A stretch of DNA of 64,000 nucleotides from contig CAKSTR010000001.1 of assembly GCA_934500835.1 (NCBI GenBank), positions 372,001 through 436,000 on the forward strand. Direction: 5' to 3'. The notes below the pieces were generated by a model. That model had not been told where the DNA came from, ran no database searches, and was given only the letters and a program-made list of their open reading frames with translations. This stretch comes from an uncultured Paracoccaceae bacterium (lineage in GTDB: Bacteria; Pseudomonadota; Alphaproteobacteria; Rhodobacterales; Rhodobacteraceae). Made by a program: the position numbers and the translations under genes. Each line of letters starts with the position of its first letter. Within the stretch, counting starts at the first letter, position 1. Of this stretch, positions 62,801 through 64,000 are shown one piece after another.

Positions 62801-63778
62801 ATGCTTACCGCGTTGAGTGACACCCTCAAGTCCTTCCTTGGTCCGCTTGGCCCGCTGATCGCGATTGGGCTTCTGGGTTTGATGCTGGTGCTGATCGCAC
62901 TGCCGACGATGCTGAAGAAACAGCGTGACCGCTTTGCCGAGTTGAAGAACGAGGTCCGGTCCGGCAGGGATGACAACGTGGCCCTGCGCCGCGGTGCCGG
63001 CGCCGGTGCCGAGAAGCTGGAGCGTTTCGCCCATTTCCTGGAGCCGCAAAAGGCCGAGGAGATGTCGGCGATCCGGCTGAAACTGCTGCGCGCGGGCTAC
63101 CCGGACAAAAGCGCGGTCCATATGTTCCACGCCGCCAAACTGGTGCTTGGCATCGGCTTGCTGATCCTTGGCCTGATCTACGCCATGCTGAAATCGGCCA
63201 ATGAAGAGGTCACGACCCAGTCGATGATCCTCTACACCCTGGTCCCGGGCGCGCTTGGCTATTACCTGCCGCAATACTGGGTCAACAAGCGCATGAACAA
63301 GCGCCAGACCGAGATCGTTCAGGGCTTCCCCGATGCGCTGGACATGATGCTGGTCTGCGTCGAGGCCGGTCAGTCGCTGGACCAGTCCATCATCCGCGTC
63401 GCCAGGGAAAGCCGCGCCGGCTATCCCGCCCTGGCCGATGAATTCGAGCTGGTCAGCCAGGAGGTCAAGGCCGGCAAGGAGCGGGTCACGGTTCTGAAGG
63501 ACATGTCCGACCGGGTCGGCATCCCGGACGTGGCCTCGTTCGTCACCACGCTGGTGCAATCAGCCACCTTCGGCACCTCGATCGCCGAAGCCTTGCGTGT
63601 CTATTCTGCCGACATGCGCGACAAACGCGTGATGCGGGCTGAAGAAAAGGCAAACATGTTGCCCACCAAGCTTACACTTGGCACAATGATGTTCACCGTG
63701 CCGCCGCTGTTGATCATTCTGATCGGGCCGTCGGTATATGGCATCGCAACGATGCTGGGGCAGATGGGCAACCACTAA
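62801..63778 (+). CDS. tadC: Tad pilus inner-membrane platform protein TadC
   Basis: A 325-residue T2SSF protein paired with TadB. An N-terminal helix (LIAIGLLGLMLVLIALPTML), two central helices near 125-165, and a C-terminal helix (MMFTVPPLLIILIGPSVYGI). The T2SSF core is ALDMMLVCVEAGQSLDQSIIRVA and SFVTTLVQSATFGTSIAEALRVYS. Its start is 3 bp after the tadB stop. Confidence 0.94.
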   Translation: MLTALSDTLKSFLGPLGPLIAIGLLGLMLVLIALPTMLKKQRDRFAELKNEVRSGRDDNVALRRGAGAGAEKLERFAHFLEPQKAEEMSAIRLKLLRAGYPDKSAVHMFHAAKLVLGIGLLILGLIYAMLKSANEEVTTQSMILYTLVPGALGYYLPQYWVNKRMNKRQTEIVQGFPDALDMMLVCVEAGQSLDQSIIRVARESRAGYPALADEFELVSQEVKAGKERVTVLKDMSDRVGIPDVASFVTTLVQSATFGTSIAEALRVYSADMRDKRVMRAEEKANMLPTKLTLGTMMFTVPPLLIILIGPSVYGIATMLGQMGNH

Positions 63779-63786
63779 GGGCTGTC

Positions 63787-64000
63787 GTGACGACGATACG
63801 AACAGGCATTGCGTGCTTGATGCTGATCCTGCTGGCCGCCTGTGGCAACATGGGTGGCCCGGGCGTTTCGCGAAACACCCCTTACGGCGTCAACCCCCGC
63901 GGCGATGCGGTCGATCCGCTGATCGTCGGGCATCGGCTGATGGCTTCGGGCGAATACGAACTGGCGCTGAAGGCCTATTACGGCGCCGCCGCCAAGCACG
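63787..64000 (+). CDS. tadD: TadD-like tetratricopeptide lipoprotein (5' part)
   Basis: A GTG at 63787 opens a frame running off the right edge (71 codons seen). The N-terminus VTTIRTGIACLMLILLAAC is a lipoprotein signal with lipobox LAAC (Cys19). RLMASGEYELALKAYYGAAAKH looks like the first TPR repeat. TadD lipoproteins help secretin assembly. GTG rather than ATG is chosen because TAAGGG lies at the right distance; an ATG inside the signal peptide is too late. The rest lies outside the window. Confidence 0.88.
   Translation, partial: MTTIRTGIACLMLILLAACGNMGGPGVSRNTPYGVNPRGDAVDPLIVGHRLMASGEYELALKAYYGAAAKH

Noticed and set aside
60365..63559. A 1064-codon frame antisense to cpaF, tadB and tadC
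   Set aside because: It crosses three real genes with conserved motifs; composition is His/Asp/Gln-rich as in GC-shadow frames.
1..64000. CRISPR arrays, insertion sequences, prophage or integrative elements
   Set aside because: No regularly spaced repeats, transposase, integrase or phage structural genes were found; gene content is resident throughout.

Overview
The window is high-GC, densely packed chromosomal DNA of an alphaproteobacterium, most likely order Rhodobacterales (Rhodobacter/Paracoccus/Gemmobacter-like). The case rests on gene content and order: a perM-like/hdaA/ppk1/ppx run, a PccR-controlled propionyl-CoA carboxylase cluster, the bioMNY biotin transporter, a betI/betA plus choXWV choline locus, and a tad pilus operon carrying an OmpA-like lipoprotein. 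No prophage, insertion sequence, CRISPR array or rRNA was seen. Nearly all genes look intact; only the first (oxidoreductase) and last (TadD-like) are cut by the window edges.

Layout. 1-10.7 kb: a truncated Gfo/Idh/MocA oxidoreductase with tandem LacI-like operators, then AI-2E-family permease, HdaA, polyphosphate kinase, Ppx/GppA phosphatase and a run of small housekeeping genes (GFA, VOC, GNAT, TerB-DnaJ, EEP). 10.8-22.5 kb: propionate/methylmalonyl-CoA metabolism (mcm, pccA, pccB) interspersed with small lipoproteins, with the regulator pccR and TTTGCAAA boxes before pccB and pccR. 22.5-28.9 kb: choline uptake and oxidation; betI, a threonine-dehydratase-like gene and betA diverge from choXWV around a perfect palindrome. 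28.9-34.7 kb: topA, dprA, gabT and a glycine-zipper lipoprotein. 34.9-40.4 kb: bioMNY converges on an overlapping aroQ-HpaI aldolase-acyl ligase-thiolase operon. 40.5-46.5 kb: metF/metR, an ABC-F ATPase, an L,D-transpeptidase, an inositol-phosphatase family protein and a rhomboid protease. 46.7-52.8 kb: putA/putR, a tiny proline-rich ORF, tRNA-Leu(TAA) and a 3-oxoacid CoA-transferase. 53.1-64 kb: a lytic transglycosylase and the tad locus (three Flp-like pilins, cpaB, cpaC, ompA-like, cpaE, cpaF, tadB, tadC, tadD).

Functional themes. PccAB and Mcm convert propionyl-CoA towards succinyl-CoA under PccR. ChoXWV imports choline, which BetA oxidises towards glycine betaine under BetI. PutA burns proline under PutR. 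BioMNY imports biotin, the cofactor of PccA. The tad genes assemble a type IVb pilus.

The less ordinary items are: a thiolase lacking expected catalytic residues beside an acyl ligase and a HpaI-type aldolase, opposite bioMNY; a 350-bp tandem duplication of a whole pilin unit; a candidate structured RNA enclosed by a perfect 30-bp inverted repeat; and a dispersed GGATATTT-type intergenic repeat. All calls come from reading the sequence; no database search was run.
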